A stretch of DNA of 64,000 bases from Zhengitettix transpicula (GCA_037074705.1 CM073593.1:21766001-21830000), one strand, 5' to 3'. Shown: positions 12,230 to 25,872, counted from the stretch's first letter. Numbers and translations: made by a program. The notes: a model not told the origin generated them from the sequence alone.

Positions 12230-12510
12230 ATCTAAAACATCCTTTAAACAAACAAAAAAATAAGATGAAAAATTAAAGAAGTGTTGATATAAAAACCATC
12301 CAACGTTTCTGGAATCATTGTTCCTTTGCATTTTAAGTTTTGTCAACTGAATTGTGTAGTTGTGTCGCTCTAAGCTCTTGTGATTTTTAGTTTTCTTAGA
12401 ACCTGAAGAAAGGCACAACGTTGTGTGCTACTTACATAATCATTTCTTTTGTCTGTATTTTGCAATTTTCCTTATTATTAATTTTCAAAACAGACGTAAA
12501 TTATACATTT
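12230..12510. mobile_element. foldback element, family C
   Basis: The left arm (about 12245-12330) and right arm (about 12400-12500) are inverted copies. The right arm reads TTTTCTTAGA, then CTGAAGA (12413-12419), AAGGCAC, AACGTTGTG and later CATTTCTTTTGTCTGTATTT. The same sequence family occurs at 32230-32490 and 45420-45570. It has no coding capacity. Confidence 0.65.
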
Positions 12511-15354
12511 TTAACAAAAAAATACTTAGGATGGCATTTTTATAAACATAAATATCGAAGGCTGTTTTTTAATGCGTGGTAAAGAAATTGCGTCGGTGTA
12601 TTGCGTTTCAGAGTTCTGGTACTCTTACGGCTGGGACATGTGTCTCAATCCCATGAATATGAATTCTCCGAGATGGAGAATTAAAATATTTTAATTCCGT
12701 CTTCATTATAATTTTTTTTAAATGTATTCCGGAAGTCAAGTTTTCCGCTATCTTGCACCCAATAAATCCTTATTATTACGCTGTACAGATGTAGTGTGAA
12801 ACAGCTGGGGCGCGGCCACAGAAATAGTATCTAAAGCAGGCCATTCTTCTTCGCGCTTTCTCGAGAGTTTTGTTGTTTAACGCTTCCATGCCCTGTTGCG
12901 GCAAGCGCAGCGAATGATCTTGATTTAGGGAAGACTTGAGACGCGCACATGTGCGATGGACCGGCTTCGCCTCGCCGCCTCCACCAGAACAATAAATACG
13001 GCGTGGAGTTTCAGTCTCTGGGTGCTGCGAGCAAATGAAAGTTGTTCCCATTGGCTTTTTTGTGCTAAAAACAAACTGATACGTTGTTGTCAAGTGGTTA
13101 ACTCTCAGCGTTGAATGTTAGTGGCTTACCAAAACTGGCTGTATCGTTCATGAAATCCAAAGTATACTTTGGATCTTTATCTTCCCACAGGCATTCTTCC
13201 TCTCCCTCAGGTTTTCCATGCCTTGCATGACTTGTGCGGAAGCAGTCCCCTAAATATATTGTATGTTTAAAACGCATCTGGAAACGTCGGAAACTCGCAA
13301 GTCAAACTCACTTGAGCTACTTCTTCCTAAATAACACATAGACCGGTGATGTTACGACCTCTTGCGAAGCTGTGGCACTTAAGACTGTCGCGATCCATTG
13401 TCAAAGGCAGCGGGAGTGTTTTCGGTCCTAATGGATGGCATGTCTCCAGACAGATGTGTGAAATCTCCTCGCTGAGTGTTAGTTCCGTCGTGATTTACTG
13501 CCGGTGCTCACGGATCGTCGGAAAGAATGCCGCGCATTTCGGTAGGCATTTGTTCGTCTCGAGTATGTGTGTGTGTGTGTCTTCCACGAGCGACAATCAC
13601 GACGGTCTCTCTTGTGATCAGAGGAAGAGAACCTTTACGTGCGCAACTCGTCTCCACCGCCTGCTTCCTGATATCACAAGCAGAGAAATATTTATGGCGT
13701 CCTCAGTCCATTACGTTTCAATTATCAGCCTCGCCATTATGGGTCTGGGACTTTAAATAGGAATGACGTACGCATTGAAACGTAATGTTATCCGTCAGAG
13801 AGCACCAAACACCCTGCGAAATATTTACTGTTATTAGGCCTGCCAAAATAATGGTTTTTATTATTATCATCAAAGCTGGAGCACAGATTCAGAATTGTTT
13901 TTAATGTACAATTGCATCCTACATGCAACCATCTTTCCGCAGTACAGGATATTGAGTTATTATTTTCCCACATAACTCGCCGTGAATGCTGAGTTCTCAA
14001 GAGCCGTACTAATATATATATTTGCAATCAGTTGAGTAATTTAAATGAAAAAAATCTTTTTAAAGTAACGTGGGAGCTTTGTGTAAGTCTGGGGCTGTAA
14101 ACAATTGTGTCAGTCACTGTAAAGAGACGGAAATATTGTGTAAAATCGGTTGCATTAACACACAAAGGAACTTCCAGATGCAGTCTGAGGGTAGACCGTG
14201 TCTGTTTTCGAAACACGAGACTTTCCAGACGCCCAGAAAGCACCTGGTAAGAGTCGAATACCGCGTGGGGTAACAATGGACCTTCACGGAGACTATGAGT
14301 TTATACAAAAACTTTAAGGTGCTATGTTTTGTCCCCTGATACATTTATATTTCAATTTCAAATCATGTAGCCTGTTACTCTAAAAAAAATGAAGCGGCAT
14401 TCATCGGCAGTATTTTTGTAAATAAGTCAGTATATGTATTCAACCCTTAAACAATTAGCATGTCTCTTATTTATTTGATAAGACGTCGATTAGTTTTTGG
14501 TTACATTTACTTTCAGCGCAATTTAAACGATGAATAATAAAGCGGAATTCATTTCTACATTTTTAAGCGAAGGTTTGTCCGCGTAAATCTGAAGTACTTT
14601 GGTGTTCTTAACGGATTAAATCACTGAATCACAGTTTTGAGAATAAATATTTTTAATTTTTATTGTGTAGTATTGTCACATCATATGAATAAATAAAAAA
14701 TACTTTTATTTTACTAATAGTAAGTTACTATGAAATTCTAACTATATGGTGAACAAATTAGCATGTATTCACCCTCCTCTGTTTCATTGTCGAGTTTTTA
14801 TATTTCTTAAACACGTGTGTAAATGAGCTTGTCTTTACCTTCCAGGAAAAGTGCAACTTATTACAATGTTAAAAAAATCTGATAATTTAACAAGTCGACA
14901 ATCAACGTCTTCAAAACATATAAAAAATAGAAAGTAATAATTATTTATCCACCATTAAGTTTGTAATTAAAAAGTTACACTAAACCTTCTTTAGCTATCG
15001 TAAATTCTAAAGGAAAATTTTAAAAACAGTAGGGTTATTATTGGAATAGTATGGTTGATCGTCTGTATTACATTCATCTGATAAATTCAATATTTGGCAT
15101 AGCCAAGTTCAATTTTCTAGTAGGCCTACACGTGCTTCTGTTCTCATTAGTGAGTATTAATCCTTAATTTTCTATAAAATATAAAGCATTTGATTTTTCT
15201 GATGATTTACTGTTATCAGGATAATAAAGAAAATAAAGAACACTCTCTATATCAGATAAAATTAGCAAAAAGAGCCACCCGATAATAAAATCAGCTACAT
15301 TACAGGAACAGTTGATAAGATGTCGTTCACTTTCCTACGTTTCTTAATTAAAGT
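12511..15354. other. noncoding DNA, moderate GC in 12780-14340
   Basis: No exon is supported. Between 12780 and 14340 base composition is closer to even and several overlapping frames exist on both strands (for example 13346-13756), none of which reads like a known protein or has clean splice borders. A short (GT)n run sits at 13564-13580. The remainder (14350-15354) is AT-rich and featureless. Confidence 0.4.
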
Positions 15355-15600
15355 ACTTATTAAGTAAATAAAATAATTGAAAAAATACTTTTAAAAATAT
15401 AATTTAATTAATAAAACTACGTGATGAGGTCCTCCTGTGGTTCCGCGTCAGGCTTGTGAAAACAGAGATAATTCATTGTCTTTATTTTCACAGAGCATGA
15501 ATAGGTTCCATATTAGGGTCGAAACATGTAGTTTTTATAAATAAATTATTATTTTAAAAGTCTGCTTTCGACCATTTTAATTATTTTATTTATATTACCT
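15355..15600. mobile_element. foldback element with GAAACATG core
   Basis: The left arm (about 15355-15445) and right arm (about 15505-15600) are inverted copies sharing TTTTAAAA, an AATAAATTA-type block and ATTATTTTATTTA. The left arm on the plus strand shows GTGATGAGGTCC; the right arm shows GGTTCC, ATATTA, GGGTC, then GAAACATG at 15521-15528. This is the same stem-then-GAAAC layout as the other foldbacks, more eroded. Confidence 0.55.
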
Positions 15601-17937
15601 AAACGGAAAGTACGTATTTTTTTGTTGTTGACTATTCTTGCAGTTTGTGGGTACAATATATGACGGAAACAATTTGGAATTTAGAGGTCGCTTTTCAGAT
15701 TATGTACGCTCGCTGAGCAATCCTTATTTAACCATACTTACGTGTGTGAATAGATGAATAAGGAAGCAGAGTTCCGCGTATTTTATTTTGAATAGGCACT
15801 AATGAAGGCAATTGTGGTGTAAGTTTGTGAGATGAGGGAAACATTTGTCGTTTACTTGAAAATGTTCGAGCTGACGAATGACTGAACGCTAAACTGATCA
15901 GTGCTCAGTTGCACGAAAATCATCCCGCATTAAAACTCGTAAATCAACGTGCTCTGAGGTAAAGAAAAATCCTCTTAGAGCCTGGAAACTACCCCCTCAC
16001 TATCTCACCTCATTAACACTTTTGCAGGAATCGTTACGATTAACATCGTGTATTTAGTAAGAGCCTTGCTCCGCTGCTCGGCGCTGAAAACTCTGAGGCT
16101 GTTTTTTAATGGCTGCTGGTACTGCACCACTCTTCATTATTGTAAATTAAAACGGCATAATAAAGAGCACTCTGGCAGTCTTTTACGTGCACAATCGTCA
16201 AGAGCGAACAAGTGCGGCCGCAAGAAATCCCATTCGGACAGCAATTATTTGCCTTTTCTGTGGTGTCATTGGTGCGGAAAGTGGCAACTGCTTGCGCAAT
16301 TATCACCATAAGTGGACACAGGCTTAACGACGGAATCTTACAGTAATATGTGCTGCGCTTCTTGCCATGGTAGTGAACGAGGGTGGAAGTGCTTCAGGAT
16401 GAGACTTCGGCATTTGCATATTATCGCTCACACCTATCTTTTTACCTCCTTCAAAAAAAAAAAGTAACTTGTAATTGAAACGACTCCTCGTTTTAATTTG
16501 AAGCAACATTAAAATTCTCAAATATATTAACCAAATAAGTTACGCAGCTAAGAATGGTTCGGCAACCAATTTTCTTTGTATTGAAAATTATTATAGTGTT
16601 TAAATACAATAAGTAGATGCAACGTTCTCGCAGTTTGTCTCAATCAACTGTCTCGCAAGATGAATCCATTTATTGGGTATTAAAATAATCATAATTGGAT
16701 ATTTCATCGTCAATTAAATACCTGCGTTGTTTTCATGACAGAATAATTGCCGATATCCACAGTCAGGCATCGTCATCCAAAATGGCGGAGATTTGAGACT
16801 TGAGTTTTAAATATCTACATTAATTCTTATTTTGAATGAACTTATTTCTTTATCTGACTCTAATTGGGTACCAAGTCTAAGCAATCTTGTTGCTAAATTC
16901 ATATTGGGATTAGACATGAATATTATAAAAAAATTACACGTTATTAATTTACGAAAGACGGATCTTCATTGAAACGCTTCTCCATATTTTTAACCATATT
17001 TCTACCTATAAGATTTCTAGATCTTTGTTTATTTAAAATGTTTGGGTTATCAGAAAAGTTAGTTTTGTGATTTTCAGGATGACCAGTAATAGTTACTCAA
17101 ATATATAGCCTGTGCCTCTTTTAAAGTATTTTTATGACCGTAGATATCATCTTATGCCATTGCATTGGTTCATAAACCTCTTGAATATTTTAATTGCTGT
17201 ACAAGTCAATTAGGATCCGCGTTTGAAGGCCATGACAGATGAGTAGAGGAGTCCGATATCTGTGCCATCCAGTATGCGTCCTTGTTGTTTTATAAATACG
17301 ACGTGGGCCACCGGAAGTCAACGAGTTATATGGATATCGCTACTTGCTAAATATAACACACCGCAGCTGTCACCGTGGATTCCTGACAAATGCGACGATT
17401 CTTCCTGCGACTGTCTCGTATTAACGTCGCAGTCCGACCACCAACTCGTTGCCCTGGACAGCAATCAAACCAATCATCCTGACAATACCACAATTATTAT
17501 TTTCTCTCAGTTTGCGACGAGAATCGAACCGAAAATGATTCTATGTAGTGAAGAAGTCCAAGTTAATCTTAGTGAGAAGGATCCCAAAATCAATGTCAAT
17601 TCAGGTCGCAATTCGAATTTTACGTTTAATAATTCTATTTCACACTCATGTACTTTTGTAGAAATGGATTTAAGGTCATAATTATACACTTTCTTTGTCA
17701 TGTTATCGGTAAAGATATGGTGCTTGGACCATGTCTTTCTCAATTCAATCCACGACCACTATTGATGGCTATAGTATAATGATGAAAGTCCGATTTAAAG
17801 TAAGCCCTATAGAACAACATTCACCAAATTATCATCAAGTGAAACCTAAAGTATCGGAGAAAGTATATTTCTTATTTGATAAACAAATAAAATGGCCAGT
17901 TAGAAAAAATTGAATACCAAATATGCAATTCAATGAC
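15601..17937. other. noncoding DNA with remnant-like frames
   Basis: AT-rich with a GC-richer patch at 16040-16420. At 17262-17681 a 139-codon plus-strand frame exists, but its translation has no recognisable domain. On the minus strand about 16966-17120, an open stretch of about 50 codons reads like old coding sequence (GRNMVKNMEKRFNEDPSF) and a neighbouring frame continues it upstream, suggesting a decayed mobile-element gene. I do not call either a gene. Confidence 0.35.
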
Positions 17938-18212
17938 TGTAGTGACATTGTAATGAATAAAAATAGAAAAACAAATAACCGATACGTCCTTTAATCTCGG
18001 ACTTCATCAGGCGAACTTAATTTAATAACAAATTTTCTCAACACATGTCAAATTTTAGAATGCCGGAAGTCAGCATCACAAAAAGTAATTATCAAGGTGT
18101 CATCTTTTTTTACTAATAATATTTTCACCTGTTAAAGTTACAAATTACAATACAACGTAATGTTTTTTTATTGTTTTTCTATTTAAATTAATTTCAATGT
18201 CAATGTAGCTAT
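17938..18212. mobile_element. foldback element with CTGATGA core
   Basis: Arms at about 17938-17990 and 18155-18212 are inverted copies (AATAGAAAAACAAATAA type). The left arm carries on the minus strand CTGATGA (18004-18010), one A, GTCC, an eight-base loop, GGAC, then GTATCGG where other copies have GAAACGG. No protein is encoded. Confidence 0.65.
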
Positions 18213-18639
18213 TGAGATGGATATTTGGTATTAAACATTTTCTTTCGTCTTGGCCATTATACGTAGTTATTTTGTTGTTATTAGTCAAATAAAATACAAA
18301 TTTATATCTTATTGGGTTTAGGCTCGCTTAAAGTAGATATAAGCTTTGTGTCAGAAATTTAAGCTAAATTGCATCTTAAAATTTCCGTTGGAGTCGAAAC
18401 TCTAAACTTAAGCTCTTCTAATTAAGTACAAAACGTTTTAAATTTTAATGTTAATAAATCATGACTCATGACAATTTTACACTAATTATATTTTAATATA
18501 AATATACATATTACTTAAGGATTATAATTTAGTATGACTCATTTTTAGAATAGTAATTTTGTAATGTAACCCCAAACAGGTTTTTTAATCAGTCTCCATA
18601 ATGATATTCAAAACTAAATCTTTAAATTTCTTTTTATTA

Positions 18640-18800
18640 ATTTTGAAAGGAGCTTTCGGCCGAAATAGCCATAATCATCTACAAAACAAAATTTGAATTA
18701 TAAAACAATTACAATTTACAAGATCTATAATTATATTTTGTAAACACAAACATTTAATTATTATTGTAATAAATTTATATCTAAATGAGCATATTTTATT
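18640..18800 (-). mobile_element. partial family D element with GGCC-GAAAG core
   Basis: On the minus strand, TGATTAT (18671-18677), then GGCT (18667-18670), a short loop, GGCC (18658-18661), GAAAGCTCC. The same core and tail occur at 28456-28490 and 50278-50310. I do not see a convincing second arm. The flanks (18213-18640 and 18680-18860) are AT-rich and otherwise empty. Confidence 0.5.
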
Positions 18801-19610
18801 AATTTTTCTTCTAAAAACATAAATATACAATTTATTAAACAAATTTTCTATTGTACCGACATATTATATGTAATTGCAATATAATTATTTTAAAACTTGT
18901 TATCCAATGTTTGTGGTTTTTGCTTTTGGCATATTTGGTTTAAAATTTGTTAATAATAATTTTAAATCATCGCGTTCTGTCACACTTAATCGTTTTCTAG
19001 GTTTGGTTAATAAATTGTTACCGTCCTTCCACGACAACGTAAGACGTTATATATGTCAATTTGACATACATTTTGCGAAATATCTCCTATTATAGAAAAA
19101 TTGGTATAACACTGTTTTCAAAATTCATTTTATCTTCCAAATTTCCCCCAACAGCGACATTCAACATATTTACAAAAGAAACGCGCGATTCTGCTTAGAT
19201 GATGCAATCACACCGTCCAAATCTATATTATATTTATACACCAGAAACCTGACAAATAATATTCATAGTGAGGCTGAGCAAACTTTTAGAACATCATGGC
19301 GAACCTTAAAGCCAGAAACAGCCCGAAGAAGGTTCAATTGTGTACAGTGATGTTAATTTAAAGAATTTATGACGAATTATCAAAAATATTATCGGGTTTT
19401 ACTTGTGAAAAATCAGACGGATAAATTAAATATATTTTTATACGTATTAAAACGAATACGATCATAATAATTTCATTCGTTAAAAATTAAATTAAATTAT
19501 AAAAGAGCTTAATTTTTCATCGACACCCGTGGGATATTAAAGACCCTTTTTTTAACTTTTGTCCACCTAATAAATCTGTTCTAATATGGGGTAGTGCAAA
19601 ACAATCATAT
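18801..19610. other. AT-rich noncoding DNA
   Basis: The 73-codon plus frame at 18874-19095 contains RFLGLVNKLLPSF, faintly like the thumb region of an LTR-retrotransposon reverse transcriptase, but with too little support to call. At 19320-19345 CCGAAGAAGGTTCAA resembles a broken CTGAAGA motif. Confidence 0.4.
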
Positions 19611-19838
19611 TTGATTCTAGTTCAAAGTACTGCGGACAATCTCGGGGCGTTCCATGGTACGTCAAGTAATGAAACCTTACTGAAGGACCTCAGGATTCGT
19701 TTTGTCAAAGAGGAAATTGAACGATTATGCAACAACTACAAAAAACAAATTACTAACCACGAAAATGAGCTCGAAGAAGAGTTATACAATACTGGTTCTA
19801 CTACCGGAAGACTTCAACGAGCACGGCTGAAATAAAAG
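19611..19838 (+). mobile_element. C-terminal fragment of a jockey-like LINE polyprotein
   Basis: An open frame of about 74 codons ends in a stop. It reads DLRIRFVKEEIERL, then NNYKKQITNHENELEEELYN and TGRLQRARLK. This matches the C-terminal signature of jockey-clade reverse-transcriptase proteins (DLGIP-like, then Y-x-x-RL-x-x-HPN-x-LA and a final RRLKR). Only the last 70 or so residues remain and I see no RT core upstream, so this is a 5'-truncated, inactive copy. An alternative is a fragment of another LINE clade. Confidence 0.5.
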
Positions 19839-20149
19839 TGAAATAATGTAACGGGAGAATTGTCAATAGAAAATTAAGTTTGCCTGATGAGGTCCGAAAT
19901 TAACACGCTTAATATTCCTTTCAGTTGTAGATGAAGATAAAAAATGGTAACGGAAAACCCGAGAAACAACACTTTAAATATTTCCAAATCTCAAAACTGA
20001 GAGTAGCACGCATGTTTTCTTATGTCTCTCTGCTTAAAATCTTTCTTATTATTAGTATTGTCCGTCAAATAAAACTCATTTATAATAAAATTCCTGAAAA
20101 GTAATGAGCCATTGAGTGGTATTACCAGGTTAGTCGGTTAAAATATTTT

Positions 20150-20790
20150 TAATGATACAGGAAACGTTGACGGCCCCTCCCCAAGCCTCTTACGATTCCA
20201 GGGTCCCTTTTTTTTAGAGGTGGGGGAGGTAAATACACCCTTTTGCGCTTGTAGTACCGTCGATGTTCGTTTTGTCTTGCGGAGTCGTTGTTAGTTCCGG
20301 AAGCGACCACTACGCGCCGCAGCAGAAAGTTCTCCCCCGCCCCCGCCGCCTCCTCCCTCGTTCCACCACCCCCAATTATGGCTAACACTGTTTGTTGGTA
20401 CACGCATCAGAGATCAATCGCGAGCTTCAAAGCCGCTCTTTCATTGGCTAACTATCGAGTTTATGCACGCTCAATTACAACTGGCAATTATCGATTCACT
20501 TATAATTGTGCCGAGAGTGAAAAAAAATATACGCGCGCGCGTCATGCGGCACACAGAGAGGGATAAGCGAGTTAAGATCTCTCTGATCGATACAATATGC
20601 CCCCCGTGTGATGCGGCCGGCTTATTTGCCATACATATACATCTGTCCAACGTCACATTTGCGTCCGCGAGTAATTACGCGTTTCAGCGACGTACAGGAA
20701 GATTTTCCGGCATAACCGCGTATCGCGGGGGCAAGATGAATGCATTTGGCACCGATAATCCCCAGAAATAAATACCCCCGGTACAGAGTC
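20150..20790. promoter_or_regulatory. CpG-rich island, candidate regulatory element
   Basis: Strikingly GC-rich for this window, with a C-rich run near 20330-20372, CpG-rich ACGCGCGCGCGTC (20531-20543), and AT-rich homeodomain-like cores TCAATTA, GCAATTA and TATAATTG between 20469 and 20510. All three frames on both strands look open only because of composition; no domain is recognisable. It could be an enhancer or promoter in the SoxD upstream region. Confidence 0.3.
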
Positions 20791-22179
20791 GAAAGACAAA
20801 AATAAGCAGCCTAGCACATCAGATTATTGTGCGCTTTTACAGATATAAAGCTGCTGTTTGAAGAAAAAAATCACTGGATCACAAAATTAATTATGCAGAC
20901 TCGTCGTTACTTACACACGTGGCTGAGTGTAATTAGTGAATCGCTTTTTAGAATATGTAGCCATTTGAAAGTCTTTATAACTTTCAACTTTTTGCAACTG
21001 TTATAGACATACTTGCTGCTGCAAGCGGACGAAACTACTGGAGCAAAATATTAATTATTCCGACTTCTGTAGTTTCCATATGTAAGGTTAACAACCTGAA
21101 ATATTTTCTACGTGGAAAACATTGCGAACATCATTTCTAAAATCCTACTACTGTTAAAGGTCATTAATTTTACTTTTCTTTATCATAAATGAGTTGTGAT
21201 TGTTCCAATCATAATATCACAGTGAAATATTTACGTCTGTGTTGAGAATTAATACATATTAATAAATCACTGCAATAAAGGATTAACTTCATTAACGACC
21301 TTTTCGGTCTTAGATGTGGGTTGTTAAATACCTGTAAAAAATAATGTATTGTTTGTACTATTTAGCAAGGACATTGTAGATTAACCTTAAACGGTTAAGG
21401 TTCGAAGTGATGTAAATATACGTGTGTAAAAATTAACATGCATTATTGGACGTGTTTATGTTGCAATATGGAAATATGCGTACTGTCCAATTTTTTACCT
21501 ATATTACTCAACATTTAATTCGCATGCCTTTGAGAACAACGTGAAACACGAGTTGAGTGAATTAGTTACGTAACCGATCAAATTCTCGGGGTCCTGGAGT
21601 GTACTACGTAATGTACGTTTTTTTCTGAGAGAAAACCTGCATAACTAATACGAATGAGTTGTCCCAAAGTGAGGTCGATAGAAGGGTCATTTTGATGATT
21701 TCTGTTTTGACGTTCGTCGGAGATTAATTGAAGCACGACTTTTAAAATTTATACCTAATATCGAGGTACAATATGAATTAATAATTTATTTACTGCGTTG
21801 AGATACTCCATGCAGTAGAATTAATAATTAATCAAAATTGAATAAACTACACAAACTGAATCTGTTAATATTTTCTACGATTGTAACACGTAATTAATAT
21901 TATTTCTTAGGAGTGTTATGTTTTATGTGAAACTATAATGAATCATTTCAAAATGTTGGGAAATAAATGTTGCTATTAGAATACGAAACATAAAATTCTC
22001 ACTTTCGGCGTATAACATGTGAATGATATTATTTGTGGAAACTGCGATTTATTTAGGATTATTTTCTGTTTGACTGACAATTATAAATTACTCCTGTTTT
22101 AGAGTTTGTTACAGTTTCTTTTTTTTTTTTTTAAAAAAAAGTAAAAATATTCCGATTTACTCGTAAAATGCAGTTACTT

Positions 22180-22450
22180 AACGAAACGTTCGTGGAGCAA
22201 AACCGCTTGGTCTCAGGAATCCGATAGGTCAAGGTTCTCATCCTGCGACGCGTATTGATCTCTTTGTCCGTCTTAGAAGCAGCCATCTTGTGACGCAACA
22301 ATCAAACAGCTAGCTAGCTCTGAGAAAGACATGCATTAGCCGATGCATAAACAATAACACAGCTAGCTGGCGCCACCACGACGACGAAGCCATTTCCCAT
22401 CCTTTCGATTACTCGACTCCTAATTCTTCAACGCGTAGCCCTCGTGACCA
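22180..22450. promoter_or_regulatory. GC-richer segment with small palindromes
   Basis: Contains CAGCTAGCTAGCTCTG, then ATGCATTAGCCGATGCAT (a small inverted pair), an AACAAT core that a SOX protein could bind (22350), and CAGCTAGCTGGCGCC. It has no coding frame. It could equally be an old repeat. Confidence 0.25.
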
Positions 22451-23039
22451 AAACAGGGAATAACACTATTTACTTACTTGTCGTCTATTTCTTATAAAAG
22501 ACTATAGTTAATAATTCTCGATAAATGTTCCCAGCATAATTTTAAAGTATCATCGTTCTAGTTGTACGGAAGACGACGATGATTTGGGGAACGATCCTCC
22601 TATTGTCGGCTTTGACAAAGTATTTTATACACGGTATTTCCTCCGTTTTATCTACACCGAAACGTCTTAAGCTCGCAATGGTCGAACTTCAAGCAGTAAT
22701 GTCCTGCTACGTACTACATTAGCAATTATTTCTTCGAAATGCTGTACTAGTGAGAAAGTAAAATATCGTATATACATAATTAAAATTGTTAAAGAACAGA
22801 TAAAAATTAATTATTGTTTTGAAATTGATATTTTATGAGGCATTTAATAACGAAATAAGTCAGAACATTAATTTAATTAATCAAGCTAAATGATTATATT
22901 AACATTGAAAATCTTCCTGAAAATAGAAACAATGTAATTTCATCAGGTGATAACATACTATTAAATTGAAAAAAATAAATGTTGGATATAAGAATTTCTT
23001 CATTGCTGTTAAATTTGCAGTAATTGGATTTACCCTGTA

Positions 23040-23240
23040 CTGCGCGGCCTAGTTTAGTATATTTTTCCGCAGCTGTTACTCCTCCTCGTGCGTTTCGTTA
23101 CCATTCAGTCTAGAGCATGACCGCGTTAGATCGTTGTTGTGTACCATATGTGTGCGGCGCACCGTGACAACGTTGGACTGACCTCCCGTCCCTCAATCTG
23201 CGCTAACCGCCATCGTTCGTGACTGCTGCTTTAGCACCAA
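23040..23240. promoter_or_regulatory. CpG-richer segment
   Basis: About 200 bp with many CpGs (GCGCGGCC, GACCGCG, GTGCGGCGCACCGTG) between AT-rich flanks. No open frame has known similarity. A regulatory element or an old repeat are both possible. Confidence 0.2.
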
Positions 23241-25872
23241 CTAGAAATTACATACATTTACACGTTCTCATTTATTGGAAAATTTACTCGTTTTTATCAA
23301 TAAGTTATTACATGAAGAGATAAGTGTTAAAATTGTTACTATGACGTTTTGAAACCGTCATATACCGGTTACAATTTTTATGACAATCCCATTATATTTG
23401 AATTAACAGATTTTTCCAGATAATTCATTAAATTAAATCTGAAATAAAAACTAATGTTATTTGAATATTAATTCCTATAATTGGTGGATATAAATTTCAA
23501 AGTCTTTCCTTGTTTGCAGATTTTAATTCCAAGAGTTGTGTGGAGTGTTCAGAAAATACGGGATTACCGTTGGCATTCCGAACCACCGGCCCCTTGATTG
23601 TCTGTGTTTTAAACTAGAGAATTACGTTTAATGATCAGAAATTAATCTGCACATTTTATTATATTGCACGTGGTAAAGGTTAATATCTAATGTCTTGTAT
23701 CAGTCTCCGTAGTACTGGTGCACTTGATTCGGTTCACTTTACGTGAAGCTAAATTATTTTAACGTCTTTAAATTCATTACGTCAAGACATCGCCAATCAT
23801 CTATTAATACGAGAAAGGCCAAACGTGTCATATAAGTAACGCAAAGGCTAAACTGTCGCTAGTCGTGCTATTTCACCCGAAGTTCTACGAGACCACGCGT
23901 TTGAGTTTAGTTGCAATAGTACTCTGTTAATCTAAAAGTGTAATGTGATGACGGCCAAATTAAAACCAGCGTTTCGTGGCAGTATAACCTAATTTGTAAA
24001 ATTACAACGTGTTTTGTTATTTTGATTGAAATCTTAAAGATTCTATGTTGAATTATATTTGATAAAAGAGTATGATCAATATATCTTGTTTTTCCCCGTC
24101 GCCGTTAAATAAGTGATTATATTGGCTTTAAAACAACCACGTTATAAGTAATTTAAAGTCGGAATATCTCGGGATTAATATCCTCAAAGAATAGAATTAT
24201 CGCATTAAAGCGGGATGGGAAAATATAGCCTTAATACCCGATTACGTGTTTGTGTTAAATCGAAGAAAGGCGATTGTTTTTATAAGTTCAAATTAAAATT
24301 TAATAATTCAAAAAATACGAAAACATTGTTTTGAGTTATTGTATTAAATAAGTAGTTATAAGAGTATAGGAAACTGAGGATAATATGTGAGCCATTTTTT
24401 TCTAGTCATAAATTATATCATGATTCGATTTTAGCGTACTAGTTAATGTAAGTGAGGATCGATAGGTTGCTTTAACACAGGTTCATGAATGTGTTATACT
24501 GTCTCAGGATTGTCTTCCCTTGAACTTGAAACGGTTTGTACGAGTTCCTTGTACTCGTATCACGGCGTTTCTAGTTGTGCTATGCTCTGTACACTGTAGT
24601 GAGCGCGTCCTCTTGGCCAGTGAAGCTATTCCTGAGGCGCGCAATGCTAAAAATACCGCAGAAATGAGGTAAAAAGGGACACTCGCTTTCTATATTTATA
24701 AGAAATGCCTCAGTGTGGGTGTAAGGGGGAGATATTTTATATGGGGGCACCGGATATTCCAACGTCGTCATCGCTGCGACAGGTGCTGCAGCCGTTCTCT
24801 GAGGATCAGCCTTGATAACGATCTGTCTCTCTACCTTTTGAACCACTACAAAAGACCGCGGCCCTGACCATTAATAATTCTGTTGAGTTATGGACTGGTT
24901 TTATCCATAAGCGTTCCTTCGTGAACGGGTACAATATCATTACATTATAATTTTGAAGTGTTCCATGCGACTGCTGGTAGTTGGACTCGCTCCTCAGCTG
25001 GTTTTCTTGTTTCAACTACACATTAAACTTACTTTAAATTTTAACTAAATTACTGAGTTATACTCCGTTGAAACCACGCAGTAAGTTATTTCTTCTACGA
25101 AATAAATACTTAAAGAATATTGTAATCTCCCAGTCTCAGAAACTGACCATTCGATCAGATTAGGCCTAACAGTTATCTTGGAAAAAGTGATATTGTTTCT
25201 ATGTTGAGAAGCTACCATCTCAGAATATTTTTCGCGCTATATCACATTGAAATACTTCATTGCTGCCTAAGTTGATTTATTGACTCGCGATTCCTTCGTA
25301 TTCGATTTTTATTTAATTTTTAACTGAAGCCAACATCTCTTCTTAGAAGTAAAGAGATCATGACATTAGTCAGAATGCACGCATCTATTACAGTGTGACG
25401 TCGCCTATAAATTTTAGCGTCCGTTGGCTTTTTGCGAACAACGGGAGCTGACGGACCAGGATAATGAACCAATTAATAAACACTTGAGGAGCTAACTAAC
25501 GTGAGCACGCGTTGGGCGACACCCCTGGAGCTTTGTGAGTAATCGAGGCTTTGTGGCGGCTTCTCTTTTCCAAAGTGTCCCTCGCAATTAACGGTGGCAC
25601 CGGCGCTGGGCGTCTGGAGAGTCCATAGCCCCCACGTCGCGTCCTTACAGTAAGTCACTTACTATTCATGATCGCCGACGAGAGCTTCAGATACTGGCGG
25701 GAAGACTTCTGAATCGAGCAGGATCGTATTCAAATCCACTTTAAGTCACAAAAGATTAAATTAAATACAAGGTAATACTATTTCCAGGTAATTCCATTTA
25801 TATAATGCTTGTTAATAACAATTTCAGGACTAAAGAATTCAATTCTACTAATGATGAAAAAATATCTGATAT

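Larger units (their letters stand above)
19839..25872. other. long noncoding stretch with CpG-rich islands
   Basis: No exon is recognised. The background is AT-rich; islands at 20150-20790, 22180-22450 and 23040-23240 are listed separately. A lone CCTGATGAGGTCC (19882-19894) is an eroded copy of the foldback core. Frames at 24580-25015 and 25473-25658 overlap nothing recognisable. The rest of the block is unremarkable. Confidence 0.45.

Noticed and set aside
13346..13756. 136-codon plus-strand open frame
   Set aside because: Unrecognisable translation, an overlapping alternative frame, and no supporting splice signals or neighbours.
17262..17681. 139-codon plus-strand open frame
   Set aside because: No recognisable domain and composition like the surrounding noncoding DNA; chance frames of this length occur in 64 kb.
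18874..19095. Gypsy-type reverse transcriptase fragment (RFLGLVN-like words)
   Set aside because: Only one short motif agrees; the rest shows no RT or integrase similarity.
20150..20790. First exon of SoxD or another gene in the CpG-rich island
   Set aside because: No start codon with coding continuation to a good donor and no SoxD N-terminal similarity; treated as regulatory-like DNA instead.
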